Source: Polyodon spathula
Taxonomy: Eukaryota > Chordata > Actinopteri > Acipenseriformes > Polyodontidae
DNA length: 64,000 bases
NCBI RefSeq assembly: GCF_017654505.1
Contig: NC_054534.1
Coordinates: 22,781,252 to 22,845,251 of the forward strand
Direction of reading: 5' to 3'
Shown here: in pieces, positions 1-14,331 of the stretch
How positions within the stretch are numbered: the first letter of the stretch is position 1
How the letters are laid out: each line of letters begins with the position of its first letter
The notes under the pieces: generated by a model
The model's input: only the letters and a program-made list of their open reading frames with translations
The model's database searches: none
What the model was told of the DNA's origin: nothing
Translations under genes and position numbers: made by a program

Positions 1-86
1 CTTCTGTGTCAAAAACAGGCTACCTCCCCTTGCGCTTGTGTGTGTGTTTTGTAAGTTCTTATGAGGGATAGCAAACAGGTAGGCAA

Positions 87-402
87 CAGTGTTGGGGTCA
101 ATTCCTGTTTTTCAATTCCAATTCCTTTTTAAAATCAATTTACAGTTTAAATTCCAATTGCTTTGGAGTAATTGGAATTGATATTTCAGAGACATTTCTG
201 TTCAACTTCTTTTGAAGCCAATTTTAATTGACGAGCAGTGATTTCAGTTTAAGCAATTTGTTCCCACTGTGAGAAGCTAATTTTAACACAGTAGTGCTAA
301 TTGCAATTTTGATCAATGATATGTTGGAATTGATTACACTGAAATTGGGAATTGATTTTTAAAAAGGAATTGAAATTGAAAGAGGAATTGACCTGGACCC
401 TG
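87..402. mobile_element. Palindromic hAT-like MITE
   Basis: The ends are inverted copies of each other. The left end reads CAGTGTTGGGGTCAATTCC and the right end, reverse-complemented, reads CAGGGTCCAGGTCAATTCC. Similarity continues inward for about 50 bp (CAATTCC and TTTTTAAAATCAATT blocks on both sides). The body is built of ATTGGAATT-type palindromic words. There is no coding capacity. The flanking 8-mers (gtaggcaa and agagccaa) agree at 5 of 8 positions, compatible with an old 8-bp hAT target duplication. The superfamily call is an inference from the CAG terminus and TSD length. Confidence 0.6.
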
Positions 403-1956
403 AGAGCCAATGTACTAAGGAGTATTTGATGTGATAAGGAGGAGGAGATCCAAATTAGTATTGACTATACTTTAAGGGACAAACATATACTGTTTTTGTT
501 GTAATGCTTTCTACTGGCTGTTTCCTCTTTACTGATTACAAGCTAGAAGGTCAGTATTGAAAAAACATTTGATATACAAGCTGCAGGTGGCACAGTGGAC
601 CTCTCAGATTCCATGGAAGCTTTTTCAGGTTCAGTTACAGTAATTGAGACCATTGTTATAGGAGTTCCCACTTAGAATTCCAGAAGAAAACGTGTGTTCA
701 TTTTTCCAGTAGAATAAGTTGTATACGTGAATTGTCTTACTGTCCTACAGTTTGTCATATGTCATACTGTAATGTTTGGTTAGGATTAGCCTGTTGTCAT
801 ATGTCAAAATATTATTATTGCATTTCTTTAAAACGCTTGCTCCGCATTGTGCTCTAGAAGTGCAAGTAGAGACAGTTCAGGTTCAGGCATCACCTGTCAG
901 ACACTGGGGACCGATAATTACAGTTTACATGTACAGTAGGCTAAATTCTTTGTTTCACCAGAGCTAGAGAAAAATCAGGTTTTCTTCAAATGCAGTGTTT
1001 CTTTCTCTCCTTTGTCATTTTACAGTTATAGTTGTGTGTAATTGGTCCATGTGGCTTAACAGTGCAGCAGCTGAAAAGGATTATTGCTGTCTTTCTTTCC
1101 GTCCGAGAAACATGGCATCAAAGATCTGCGTGAAAAGAAGAATTTGTTTAAGCAAATATTATGCCCTTTAAAGCCACAATTGAAAGGCAATCCATCATAA
1201 AACCAGGTTTAGATTTTCACGTGTTGGGAGATGCCTGTTTAATCGACTGAAAAATGCTTTGTTCAGAATGTTTTATTTCCTCCTATGGAGCTGGCTTCAC
1301 TGCGTTCATTTGGCAGTGCTCTTCATTCCAGGACCTCACAGCATCCAACTGTGTCTATTGTAAGTTGTGCAAGCGCGCTGGTTCAGGTCATGTTTAGTTA
1401 AGACTGCTGACAGCAAGTACAGCAGAGGGCTACAAATGACTTTGTGAGGTTAATGCTATTGACCACAATCGTGTAGGTAAAGTACAGTTCTAGTCTTTAT
1501 GTGAGCATCCATGTCAGTGCAGTAAAAGGACAAAGATTGAGTCTCAACCCGTACACCAAAGTTAAGCAATATTCCTTGATGTGTTGTCCAATCGGCAAAG
1601 TGACTTTGCCAACTTATTTTCTTTGAATTCTCGGTGTACTTTTTAAACTACAGATTGCAACCCAGAAACGCAATAAAAACAATGATGTGGTGATCCATTT
1701 ATTTATTTATTTTTTTTAAAAAAAGGTTTTATGATAATTAATGTAGGCTATAGTATGCGCCTCTGGGTTCTAGTAATTCAATAATAAACTACTCAAACTT
1801 CACTCTCATTATTTATAATGTCACCAGAACCCCTTGATGAAAATTAAAACTTTCTTATTTCCTGCAACCTTTTATTCTATATTTGGATGTGGTTTCTACT
1901 ACAGACTTTTTCATTTGGTGTGGATTAAGAAACAGGAATACAACAGTTTACAATAT

Positions 1957-2037
1957 GTGTGTGTGTGTGTGTGTATGGTTGTTTTTGGGGGGGGGGGGGG
2001 CTGGGGGGGGGGGGGGGGGGGGGGGGTGGAAGGGGGA
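1957..2037. repeat. (GT)n microsatellite followed by long G run
   Basis: A short GT run is followed by about 45 bases that are almost pure G on the + strand, broken only by single C, T and A. The G run could form a G-quadruplex. It gives spurious poly-glycine and poly-proline open frames that are not genes. Confidence 0.9.
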
Positions 2038-3483
2038 GGGTTAACGAATTGTAGAATACTACAGTCGTCGATTGTCGCAGCTAAAAATACTATCATGAGA
2101 GTCTCTCCAAAGCAGGTGTTTGATTAAACTGATGGCTTGATTTTTTTTTTTTTGTTGTTGTTGTTGTTGTTGTTGTTGCTATGCAACTGTAAGTGGTTGT
2201 TGATATGCATGGTGGGGAGGAAAGGATTAAATATCAGCATCAATCAATCAGGCACATTGCAATAGTAGGCATTAAATCAAGTTAATCCCATGGTAGCACT
2301 TTGTAAAAAGCAAGTTAAATACAGAAAGCCTATAGTTTTACTTGTTTTGGAAATTAAATAAGACACCAAACCCTAAGGAGATTCCACTTGTAATATTGTA
2401 TAGTGGCATTTTGAACCCTGCCATGCGCCTCCAGATTCAAGTTACATGCATTTTGTCATTTGATCTCAACCCTGTACACAAACATCACAGAAAATTGCTC
2501 ATACAATTAGTAAGGGCTCTTATATTGCAATGCTCCCATGCCTTGAATCAAAGTTCGATGCCTTGCGGCTTTCCAACAATAAATCACCCTTGCAAAAAAA
2601 CAGTAAATTTTCTTTGACAGCTGCTAAATTATACTGAGATTGGAAACTACCCTTTTTATTCCTGTATGGCATCTGAATCATTATAGTTAACCAATAGATG
2701 CAGTTACTTTTTCACTACATCACGTCTTTATATTAGTGCTAATACAATACATTGTCTTTTTCGTTTGGAGTGGTTGTGCCTGTTGCTTTTGAAAAAGTAG
2801 CTGAACTGATCCATTGCTACTAGCAGGTACATGTGTTTTGTTTTGTGTTTTTTTGTATTGTTTTGGAAGGTTCTGGTGATTGAGAAATGCTTAATGAGTC
2901 GCACTGGTGCAGTCAAGGCAAGCCCCTTCTACAGCTATACAGTGGGCCGCTTGTCATTCCAAGGCACTTAAATGCTAATGTCCCCTTAGGGCTTTGCCAA
3001 CACTGTCTGTAACAAATTAGTCTTGCTTCCTGGGTAGGACGTGAAATCCATATTGTATCTCTTGGTATTAATGTTTTTTTTTTTTTTTTTACATACCACA
3101 AAAAAAAAAAAAAAAAACATGTTTAATGTCATTAGCTGCTTTTTTTTAAAGACTTAGGCTAATTGTAGGGTGTTTGTTGAACCAAAACAACCACAGTACT
3201 TTTGAATTCGACTAAACATAGATCATGAAAGCAGGGACCTGAAAGTCACCCCACACCCCCATTATTTTTTTTTTTTTATTTGGAATCGGCAATTGTTTAG
3301 TAATCTGCAAACATAATTTACTTCAGTTCTCTGCACAGCTGTCAATAATGCATGCTGCTTTGTTGACTTTTTTTTTGTGTTCACTATCAGTGAACTTCTC
3401 AAACACCAGCTGACAGAAAACTGTGTTACTGAACTATCTTTGTAACCAAATCTCCTCAGGATATTATAAACAACAATTATAAA

Positions 3484-3743
3484 AATAATAATTTTTATTT
3501 TGTATATAGCACCTTTCATAGTGGACCACCATCACAAAGGACTTTAAAAGATAAGAGACTAGGGTGTGTGAACTATGCATCAGCTACAGAATCACTTACA
3601 AAAACGTCTCACCCGAAAGACAGAGCACAAGGAGGTTAAGTGACTTGCTCGGAGTCACATAGTGAGTCAGTTGCTTGAGATTTGAACCAGGTACCTCCTG
3701 GTTGCAAGCCTGTTTCTTTAACCACTGGACCACACAGCCTCCT
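3484..3743 (-). mobile_element. tRNA-derived SINE with MIR/CORE-like middle, copy 1
   Basis: Read on the - strand, the 5' part has a pol III-like A box (TGGTCCAGTGGTT) and a B-box-like GGTTCAAATC, as in tRNA-derived SINEs. The centre resembles the MIR/CORE segment (GCAAGTCACTTAACCTC). The 3' end is a short AT-rich tail ending in ATT repeats. A second copy lies at 42605-42848. Family assignment beyond a CORE-like tRNA SINE is not attempted. Confidence 0.75.
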
Positions 3744-6700
3744 GTAGTACTACTGCTGTAGACCATCAAATAAAGACACACTGTATATACCCAAGGATAC
3801 AATACACAAAAAGTCGATTCTTTTGCTAACATTAACAAAATGTGTTTGTGTTAGAATGACCTGCTCTTGCAGCAGAACTCTCCTGAACAGAAAGAAATGA
3901 AAAGTGTATTTTAATGACCATTATGCATATTGAATTATATTTTCTCAGCTGTAATTAAACCACTTTATGTCAACATCTAACATTGTAAATCTTGACACAA
4001 CTGAACGCCAAGGCTGACAGGTGATTTATAATGAGCAAGAAATTGGCCAAACATTACAGTGAACACATTGTACAGTTATGCTGATATTATTTAAATGACG
4101 TGCTCGCTCAAATACTGAATACCGTTTCAGTCATGAAAATGACAAAAATCCATATCTTTTTAGCACATCTTTTTTTTTCATTCCTACATTCAAGAATAAA
4201 CGGTTAAAGTTATTTCTTCTTCACAGCCATTTCTTTCTCAAAATCTCTTGACAGGTTTAGGTTCCTCTATAGGTCTCAAGCAAGTTTTCTCTCTAAACTT
4301 ATTAACTCTCCTAATCATGAAGTTTTAAGTAAACCGCATAGGCTATCCAAAATACGTTTGCAGCTATTAGAAAGGCATTCCACCCCATTAAATGTCACTT
4401 AACAGCTCTCTTAGCAGTACTTTAAAACTGTCGTTTATTTGAGCTACATGATTTAACATCTAACAGCTGGATTTATCAGGCATTATTATTGGTGTTAGAG
4501 TTTCACTGTATTCTAATCTTTTGGGATGCAGTGAAATTAGTTCAGTATTGATGCTTGTTATTTTCTTTTTGTCAGTCAACTACATTTATTTTTTTTGGCC
4601 ATAAAGGAAAGCAGTAACCCACTGCAGGAGCTCTCTGGAATCTGCTGAGAAGTGTCTGTAGAGCATGGAGGAGTTGGACCAAAAGCAGAAGTTTTCTTTT
4701 TAATTCAAATCCATTTTTCACCATGACAGGATTTTGAAAAGGTTTTAATTTACAGCCCAACAGATTACCAGCAAACGGATGGAACTGGAAACCCTTAAGG
4801 GGATTGCACAGTCTATAAAGGAAACATGAAAGAAATATTGTCTGCGTACTCTTGGAGACATTCTCTACAATGGGTTCTCCTTACGTTAGTTTACAGATTA
4901 CAAATTGTGCTTTTAAAAACTGTCAGTAGATTTGCAGAGCACTGTAGCTTATGTGAAGAGGGGGACTATGGGCTTCAAACACGTTCCTCAGCAGATGCAT
5001 GAATTCAAATTGGGCAGAGCAGAAAGGGTTTAGTTTGTATTTTGGTTCTGCTTTGAATGTTTGGTTCTGTACTAAACCTGGCACCACGAAAGGCGTAAAA
5101 TTGGCTAGACTTTGTTTTTCTGTTTTGGTCCTGATGTAATAGACTTCTGTTCTAACAGTTGGTGATACTGTATTTATTCCCTGTTATCCAGCATCAGAAG
5201 TCCAGTTCATGATTCTGAATCCCCAACTGCACCCACTACTTGCCTATATGCTTGCTTGTTTTTAACACTGGGATCATGTTCTTGCTTCCTCCCACGTTGT
5301 TTTGCGTTGGTTTCTCCACACAATTTTCTTCTCTGTTGTATTCCTGGCCTAGTTGCTTAATGTATTCAGTCTGTGTCTAACCACACTGAAATTAGGACAC
5401 GTGTAGCTTGGCAGCTTTATTTCTCTGTTCAAAACTCATTATACAAACAAAATTCACTCTCCTCAATCTGTAAGATATATGCTAAAAATTGGGGTAAACT
5501 GTAGGAAACTCATTGGTAAGAACACCAAAGACTCACACCTTGTTAAAAGTGTGTGTGTGGGTAGGTATTACTATCGGACAAAATTTGAGGCAATGTCCTC
5601 ACAAATATAGTAACTCCTGAAAAAACAACGTTGTGGGGACGTCCCAACTTTGTAAAACCATGTTTTTGAAAACTAAATATTCCTTAAGAATTGTTTTATA
5701 AAAGTACCAAAATATTTAGTTTGTTAGCGACTTTCAGCCTGTTTGGAGTTTTGTCTGACTGAAGTTAGAAATAGTAAATACAAATATAATGTGAGTCAAT
5801 GAAGTCCCCACAAATGTAGGAATGCAACGTGTGTGTGTGTATATATATAAGATAATTGGTCCCTGAAGAATTATAATCCTGTATGTATATATTTTTAAAG
5901 AAAGCTAGTAAGTGTATTTGAACAGAATTTTACTTCAGCCATTTGTTTTTCACAGTTGTAAACTATTAGGGAGGCTTAAGTAGGTTTTCGTGCACTCCAA
6001 ACTCAGCTCTGCGAAAGATTGATTTAAAAGTTGCTGTAATGTTATCATTGTGAAATGTAGACTGCACAAAACCAGATCTTGTAGTGTAAATGCAATCTGG
6101 CAATTTTCTGTTTATTGAAGGATCAGAAATAAGCTAACAGCTCATCATTTACCTGACAGAGTCCAGAAATATGTGGCAGCTCGTTTCTAGTAAGGTTATG
6201 AGTGCTGGAATGTTTACACATTCCCAGTGTATGGTGGAGGGGTACCGTATGGCTTTTTAAAAATGTATTTATTTGTGTTTTAAAGCAGTTGGCCTCAGAA
6301 ATTATGGATTGTCAAATTAATCCAAAAATATGTAAAGACAGTAAGAAAGTGTGATCCCACCTGAAGGTGGCCACAAACGTTTCTGAGCATGCCAGTTTGT
6401 TTTTTTTTGACTCATTGGTAAGAATCTGGCTGTATTTTTTTTCTGGTCTGAGCGCTGAAAGGTAATAGTTTGCCATCATCACCTTATCGCTGTTGGAAAT
6501 CAAGACATTACATTTGTCAAAGGATTGAAGAGGCCAACCTGAGCAGGAAGGCTAGCAATTGTTTTCATCATGAGTCAACTATTTTGTTGAGTCCCCTTTT
6601 CATTTTGGTTTGTGATACTAGATATTAGTCCTGGGCAACTGCACAACTGCTTAAAATTAGAAAATAAATAAACGCACAAATAAAGCAACCATTCTTGTAG

Positions 6701-8957
6701 TTTAAAATTAAATGTTAACTTTTTGTTTTTTGTTTTGTTACATTGCCAAGTGCAAACACTAACCAGTTGCTCAGACCTGCTGCATTTCTGATTTGGTATG
6801 CCAGACCTAAATTAAAACATATGAATCTGGAAAGCACTGTATGGCTTAAAGGACTATTCTAAATATTACATTACTCAACCACAATGAACATAAATACATT
6901 GAGAGAAATTACCATTCTCCTGAGTGGAAAGTTTAGGTTATGCAAAAGTGTCAACAGCTGTAATTTATAGCTCCTTCTAGGCTGAAGTGTGCAAGTGATA
7001 TTAACGACAGAAAGCTGACATTTGGTAAATGTATGTTTTGAAATCAAGCCAGAACTAGCATTTCAACTAAATGGCTCCCTGTGATCAAGCAGGCGATGCC
7101 CAGTGAGAGCAACATTTAATATTGAACTAGTTTAAAGGGGAGAGGGACGTGGCTTGCGGTTAGCTGCTTTGTGTACAGCATGGTTAAAAAACATTCCAGT
7201 TCCTCCAGCATTGTGTCTGAATTTCAGGAGATGTGGGATTGGTGGTTTGTATATATGCCTGCACAGATAATTCAATGAAGACTTCTTGTCTTCTATGAAG
7301 TGAAGTAAGTTGGCAGGAAATCTGCCAGGGAACCGGGTTCTGACTGTGCAGAGAGAGAAAGGAGGAGGAGGAGAAAGACTTTTTTTTTACCTTACTTGGC
7401 AACTTATTTCTCTTACTAAATACCTGATAGATATTTAGTTTTTTTTTTCTACATTTCACCTAAGAGTGCTGGGAACTACAAATTAAAAATGAAATGGTGC
7501 TTTAAGCTGATTTACTTTTGCTGTGCCAATACCCTGAAAACACGTAAACTATCTGTGCTGTATAAAAAGTCTTGTGGTTTGCTGAACTAACATTCCTCTC
7601 AATAAAGAGAAACTCTTTTCATTTGCATCAGTTTTTTTTACATGACAGACAGTTTTTTGGATATTATCTTGAAAATGCAAAGGACAGAGAAATGGTGTCA
7701 TTAAAATATATAGGAATGTTGACCTGAGCTTTTACTTTGCCAAACGTTTAAGCCACCACCACAGTAAAACAAAATATTTCAGCAGTTTGAAATATTGTGA
7801 AGAGATGACATGCAAGTTGGTTACACAGTATTTCTGTTACTACTGTAAATAGTGCACAGTATATTAGGGCTTCGGATTCATTTTGACCCACCAACCGGCT
7901 GTAAAACAGGTAGAAACAGGAACTTGAATTAAAAAGAAAAAAAAAAAGGTATGGCATCTTATTTGAGATTTGTAGATAAATAGTTTCCAGTGTTACATAT
8001 GTTTTCTTGTTGGACGGTCAGCCTGGGGACAAGTCTGTTTGCTTATATGATGATGTCTAATCAGGAAAGGATAATGAATGTGTGCTTGAATTTCTTTTCT
8101 TTATTTTCAGTACAGTTTTCTGAATTGTTTTACTGTTTTAGAAGGTGAAGCCCTGCTTCCTGGATTTGGACCTGTCTGTGTTCCAGTACTTGTATGTGAC
8201 TGACTAGCAGTGAATCAATGATAATGATGTTAACGTTTGCTTGCATAATAAAAAAGCACACTACATTTAAAGCAGCAACTTTGATGTGTTGGAAACCTTT
8301 GCTACAAAACAGACAGATGTAACACCTGCATACCAAAGCACCCACACTTATGCTGTCTGTTATTGGCCATGACCTCGAGGGGGAGGGGAATAGGCTTTGA
8401 TTCTTCAGGCCACTGTGCAGACTTTTTCAACTTAAGGTTCAGATGCCTCATTTCATTTTCACATTTTCCTCAAAAGCATTCAATTAGATGAGAACAGCAA
8501 TATATTTGAGTTAAAATAGAGGAGACTAAACTGCATTTTTTGTGTTACTTTTCCACTGGTCTTGACTAAAACAAAAGCCGTGGCCTTTGTTCTACATATG
8601 TGCCCCAATCCATTGCAGCGTTTAGAGGGTAATCAAGTCTCTGTGCTTACCAATTTAGGCAGCGTTTGCAGTGTTTATTCATATACACGAGGGGCATAAA
8701 CTAATTTCATGCTACACCTGCACGGCCAGCAGAGCTGAGTGGTCATCTGTCAGTTTGAAGTAATCAGAGTTTTAGCACATCTTGAAATTGTATTTAGCAC
8801 TTTTTTTTTTTTTCAGAAGCTTATCCTATTTTGTTTTGTAATTGTATTATTAGTACCAATAGTTCTATCTTTTTAATTCTGTTCTATTCATTCACTGTGT
8901 ACATTTTAGCAGTTTGTTTTCGAAATACCGGTAACACCACCACCCCCAACCCCTTTA

Positions 8958-8958
<1 letters not shown>

Positions 8959-8994
<36 letters not shown>
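8959..8994. repeat. (AC)n microsatellite
   Basis: A pure AC dinucleotide run of about 18 units. Confidence 0.95.
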
Positions 8995-8996
<2 letters not shown>

Positions 8997-9795
8997 AGTA
9001 TTTGACTTTTTTCAGTCATTTTCATTTTTCGCAAGGTGAAAGTGCTAATTTCCCCCGATAATTAGATATAGGCCTAATGGCAGTTAACATTCCTGTTCCT
9101 AATATACCTTGCAAAGATTGGTTTATACATTCTGCAAATTGTTGCCCACTTATTAAATACTCTGGAATTAACAGATAGCAGTTTCCTAGGCACACTCAGA
9201 TGCTAGCTGGCTGACAAGCAAGCAAATCAAATGAAATCATTACACCACTTAAGCTATTAGGCTGTTTTGTATGTATGTACATAATTGTTTCAAGTTTTAT
9301 TTTTTTGAGCTTTATTCAGTTTTTTGCCACCTTGCCTAATTTAATTTGCTTGTACATCACTGTGTGTCTAGCTTTTGATGTATTGGCAGGCTTTGTGTCT
9401 TCGGGACAGCTAAATAACTGAAACCTTGTTTGCAATAGTGTTTTTAATCCAATTTGGTCACCAAACAATATCAAAAGCATGTTAACTGCTACAGGTTATC
9501 CTGTAATCCATTTTAATGTACAATACAGTGTAGCCTGTATGCTTTCCAGTGTTCATGGCATCATTATATAATCTGGTATGCGGTAAAACTTTACATCTGG
9601 GAATTTAGCAATGCAGCCACTGCCACTGACAAAGATCGTAAAGAAACATGAATGAACATGATCACCTCAGGGCTTGGAAGTGTTCCTTTGGCAGAACTCC
9701 ACTCCAGGTTACCAGTCATCAGAAACAGGAGGGGCAGGAATACTCTGGCTTGGTTGGGCAGTAATTTTCCCCCAGTAAATCAATGACTCAAATAA

Positions 9796-9802
<7 letters not shown>

Positions 9803-9827
<25 letters not shown>
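9803..9827. repeat. Poly(A) run
   Basis: About 25 consecutive A. No retroelement body is recognisable just upstream, so it is recorded as a simple repeat. Confidence 0.85.
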
Positions 9828-9829
<2 letters not shown>

Positions 9830-11110
9830 CATAATGCTAACACAAACAGAAAGGAATTAATAACTGCAGCTTGAAGTGGCCTGTACAGCTGATGAAAGCT
9901 GTTAGTGTTCGTTTTTTTGTATAGCCTTTATTAGTTGAGATTATGAATTGAGAGATGGTACTTGGCCATTGACTGAACCAAGGACCTGTTCGTTACCTTC
10001 TTGGCTCAAGAGCTGATGACTTTATACCCTCATATTCCTGGATTTACCACATACAATAACAAGGCTGTGTTTTTGATTGTTAACTGTTAAGCTGGCAGTA
10101 TCATTAAGAACTGATTTGCCACTTTGATCTCTAAGCAAACAAAAATAACTTGCATGCCCTTCATGTTTTAGCTGGCAAGACAGCAGTTTACTGTATGTTC
10201 TTATAACTAAGGGGCATATTCTCAATTGACTTGTGTGCCTCATAAGGGTATTTACATGCGTGAAGAAGGGTTTATGCGGGGTCGAAGCTGCTATTCTCAT
10301 TGTGGAACGAGTTTGAGAAAAGCATGCACACATCTGGAGAGTTTCAGGGCGTGCAGGATTAAAAGTAGGCGTGGTTTAGCTAAACACAGGAATTCCTGTA
10401 GATATGCGGAAGATACTCGCATTCTGAAACGGCAAAAGACAAGACACCATGCGTAAACTACGCAGCCTGAGAACAGGAGTAAGGGGAGCGTAGGAGCTTC
10501 AGCCTAGCAGCCACGAGCAGTAAACACAGTTGAAGACAACCACAATTATGATTAACACCAGGGGTTTAATTCTGCCGGTACTCATTGGTACTCTGTACTG
10601 GGACTTATTTTGATGCCTGTACTGAGTACCGGGACTTATTTAATCTGTTTTTCATCCAAAGTGGATGAAATCCATTCTCTCACACAGTCCACTAGCGCAA
10701 CGTTTCTCAAATGCGCTTGCATTATGTTACCTCATACTGCTTCTGCTTCTGTTTCTGTTAGCTACTATTGGCCACTATTAACGTCCGTATAATCACTGCA
10801 TGTTGATTGGCCGAGCTTTCATTCTTTCATTTTTTCTTTCATCATCCCTTTTTTAGGACATCTTGAAACAAAACTCCCTGTCTACAGCAGTTACCACATA
10901 GTGTAATATTTCTTAATGCTTGTCATTTAAGGTTTAACTTCAGTGTTACATTACAGTACGTGACTGAGTGACACATGCAGAAGGGTACAATGCTTTCTGT
11001 ATTTTCAGCTTCTTTGTTTATGGTGAATTAGAGATAATTTATCTTTTTTAAAAAAAATTTAAAAAAAAATTTAAGGCTTATTTTGTATTCATAAATGTAT
11101 CATGTACCAG

Positions 11111-11154
11111 TACTCCTGGGTATTGTATGTAACAACATACAATACCTAGGAGTA
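11111..11154. repeat. Near-perfect 20-bp-arm hairpin
   Basis: The arm TACTCCTGGGTATTGTATGT is followed by AACA and then its reverse complement with one mismatch. The stem is shorter than a usual microRNA precursor. It lies in intron 1 between AT-rich stretches. Confidence 0.85.
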
Positions 11155-12798
11155 TGTATGTCAATGTTCCTTTTATAGTTAAAGCCTCCTTAAATAAATG
11201 TCTGAAGTTGTGATTGCAATTACAATTACACCTACATACATACAACAACCAAACATTTTTAAATGACAGCTTTTTCCACTATGCCATGTTCGTGGTTTTA
11301 GTTTTGTTGTCCCAAATAGTTAGATAACTATCTGGTTCAAATACCTAGCTTTCTAATCTTCTTTTTTCATTTTTTTTTTTTTTTTAATGAATTGTAACAT
11401 GTCGGATAGTTTTTAAAGAAACATATATGAAGCCATAGTAATCTTTTCTGAAACTTGAAAAGGAATTATTTTGGCAGACTTCAACTCCCATTGTGGTTCG
11501 AGTGCTCTCAAACCCAAAAGGTCCTAGTGAAAAAGAGCTGATTGAAAGCGAGACAATCCTGTTAGAATGTACAAGAGACGCGATTAAAATCAGCTGGATC
11601 TGGAAATTGGCTGCTTCTGAGAAAAGGAAATGGCTGAAATCAGTTCCAGCCTGTAAGAGAGACGACCGTTTCAAACCACCTCCACTGGCAATGTCAGTGA
11701 TGAACAAGCAGAAAAAAAATTAGTTTGGTTTAGCAGTGGAATCCAACAAATACAGTTGGGTCCAAAGCTGTTGCAAAAATGTAAAGCCTTCATTTTTTAA
11801 AGGAATCTGTTTATGAGGTGGTGCACAGAGTAAATGGATTGCTGCGTTGTTCAATCACCAGGCACTCTAATCTCTCACAGCCTTAAGCAAGCTAACACCC
11901 CTGCCCCTGTATGTGTCTCATTCTGGTTCTTTTTTTTTTTTTCTTTAAACAAAGAATGCTTCACTCTATACTCTATGAGGCATAGCAGAAATAATCTGTT
12001 TCATTTTAGTCTCCTAAATTCAATTTACACTGATAATAAAGCAAGGTCACTATAAGTGTGTTGCCACCGCCTCCACTTCACTTCAAAAGCAGTGAAACAT
12101 TTACCAAACTATCGCCTCCTAAAATTAGAAACATTAAAAATACGTTTTGAAAGCCATTCATCTTATCATAATTTTGTGCATCTATGGAAGAGACTTTTTT
12201 TTTTTTTTTTTTTTTTTAAACTGATAATCTTGTGGTTAATGTAGCTAGATGGTGACTGAAATTAACTAATGTTCAGATTTTCTACTGCACTGTAGATCTA
12301 ATTGAAGGAGTATAGAAAAACAGTAGGTCTTCAGCATCTATTTCTTAGTTACAAAACTTTCAGAGTCACCAAGAGCTTGCTATGGTGACATGTGGTGTGA
12401 TAATATCAGTTGGGTTTCTAGAAATAGATTCACAAGATCAAGTGATGGGCTGGTTCTCTTATGGGTTTACCTCCTGAAGAACTATGGATTTGGGGAAGAA
12501 AGGGGGTTGGATTACACTTTCCATGTACTCTGTTTGTTTAATAACCTGTTAGAAATGTAGCAGTCTTGTTATGACTACCAGAATTCCTCATTATAAACAG
12601 AACTTGTAATATTCTTTGGAACAGAGTTTATATATGGATAGAACTGTCAGTGGACCATAATGTGTGCACAAGATCTAAAGAATTGAACATTCCTGCTGAT
12701 ATGTAATTAGCTCTGGCCCACAGCATACAACAGAAACTGTCAGACATCTATACTTTGCAGTGGTATTTTTAGTTTTGCAGCTTTAGGCTCTTTGAGAT

Positions 12799-12811
12799 GT
12801 GTGTGTGTGTG

Positions 12812-12892
<81 letters not shown>
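12799..12892. repeat. (GT)n(AT)n compound microsatellite
   Basis: About 10 GT units are followed by CT and then more than 30 AT units. It is self-complementary and length is probably polymorphic. Confidence 0.95.
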
Positions 12893-12895
<3 letters not shown>

Positions 12896-14096
12896 GAATC
12901 AGAGAATTGTAACCAAAAGCATGCAAGCCTTTTAAAAGTTTTCAGTGCTGGGTACGAGGTACCACAGCATCTTGCAGAGGTGAGTTATTTTGCATAAAGG
13001 ATGTGCTGGTTTGGACTACAATAAACCATTTACGTGCTGAACTTTTTGAGATTGATAGATAATGGACTGACCTTCTACCAATGCTAAACAAGAAGGAAAA
13101 ATGTAAGTGTGTAATGCTGTTGAATAATGCACCCTTATTGAAAAAGGAACAGGGAATACTGTTCTGCCAGAACAGCAGTGTTTGTATAAAATAACATTAA
13201 AAGTTATGCAGGTCATTTTTGTAATCTAATGTTTCATGTGGGTGTGCCCTGTTCTGAAAGCCATTTTTGTTGCAAGCATTGCTGGGAGCCATGAAAAGGT
13301 TTTCATTGAGATGTAACAGGGATGATAACCTGAACTTTGTCCTGAGCTCGCTGTTGAAGGTGCTAAGTATTGAATGCGTGAAGAAGGGAAATGGTGTTAA
13401 ACTACTGAACATGTCATAACAACACCAATGTGCAACTTCAGGCCATGAGCTGTGCTGGCATCATGTTTTTTAGACCTCTTGTTTTACCTCAACATGTTTT
13501 TTTTTTTTGTTTTTTTTTGTTTCATGAAAGAATGAGAATTTTCTTTAGAAATCTAAAACTTTTGTGTGGTTTTAATTAATAAGATTTCATGGTTTTACAA
13601 AGCTTAACTATTGGCATGCTTTTTGCCCGCTGTTCTATGCAAGCCTAGGGGAATAGTTTTGGAAAGTTTTCCAGATACTTTTTTCTCAGATGAAATCTGC
13701 ATTTAAGATTTTTAATTCATGCATGCACTATTAGAACTAGTTCATGTGGCAAATACAAATGTGTTTCTTTACAGTTGTTTTTACTGATTTTAGCTTTTTT
13801 TCCTTTTTTTTTTTTTTTTTTTTTTTTTTTGCATTGTGCAAATTTTTTTTCAATATTTAAGGAGAAAACATTGGCATAGGTCATCCCTCATATGGAGAGA
13901 CAAACTTCAGACACATTCTCACCAAGTGTAAGTTACACGGCTCTTTTGTATGGAAACACAGTAGATTTGCAATGTGACATGACCTTCTTGTGTAAAGAGA
14001 GATTTATTATGGTTTTACTACCAAGAAGAGAATGAAGTATTTTGTCAGTTTAATTTACGACGATTGTGCTTTGCAGACGTTCTTTATATTTAGCGG

Positions 14097-14329
14097 TGTG
14101 GCAGAGCAAAGCTCTGCCCTTTAAATTGGCAGGGATGGGGTTAACTTCCCCTACCTGCCTGGGTTTATTATGTTCAGGTGGCTGGGGTTGATTAGGTTAA
14201 TTAACGATCAATCAGCGCCCAGCCACCTGATATAAAAGGAGGCCTCTGCTTCTCATTTGGAGAGAGGGAGTATATTTGTTTGAACTGAAGTCTGTCTCTG
14301 GGCCTCTATCCACTCGCCAGCCTGCCACA
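14097..14329 (+). mobile_element. LTR copy A with internal deletion
   Basis: It begins TGTGGCAG and ends GCCTGCCACA (TG...CA). A TATA box (TATAAAAGG) is at 14231. Relative to the facing copy it lacks about 150 bp between GGAGAGAGGGAG and TATATTTGTTTG, the part that in the other copy holds the AATAAA signal. The first 19 bases after the initial TGT can themselves fold (GGCAGAGC...GCTCTGCC). Confidence 0.85.
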
Positions 14330-14331
14330 TT

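Noticed and set aside
1834..2127. Open frame rich in Gly (and Pro on the other strand)
   Set aside because: Produced by the GT and G homopolymer tract; no conserved sequence.
10022..10520. GC-richer stretch with overlapping frames on both strands (up to 103 codons)
   Set aside because: No motif or family resemblance; perhaps part of an unrecognised repeat, but nothing supports a gene.
11384..11723. Overlapping frames of 107 and 76 codons
   Set aside because: No recognisable domain, no splice context and opposite strands equally open; likely chance.
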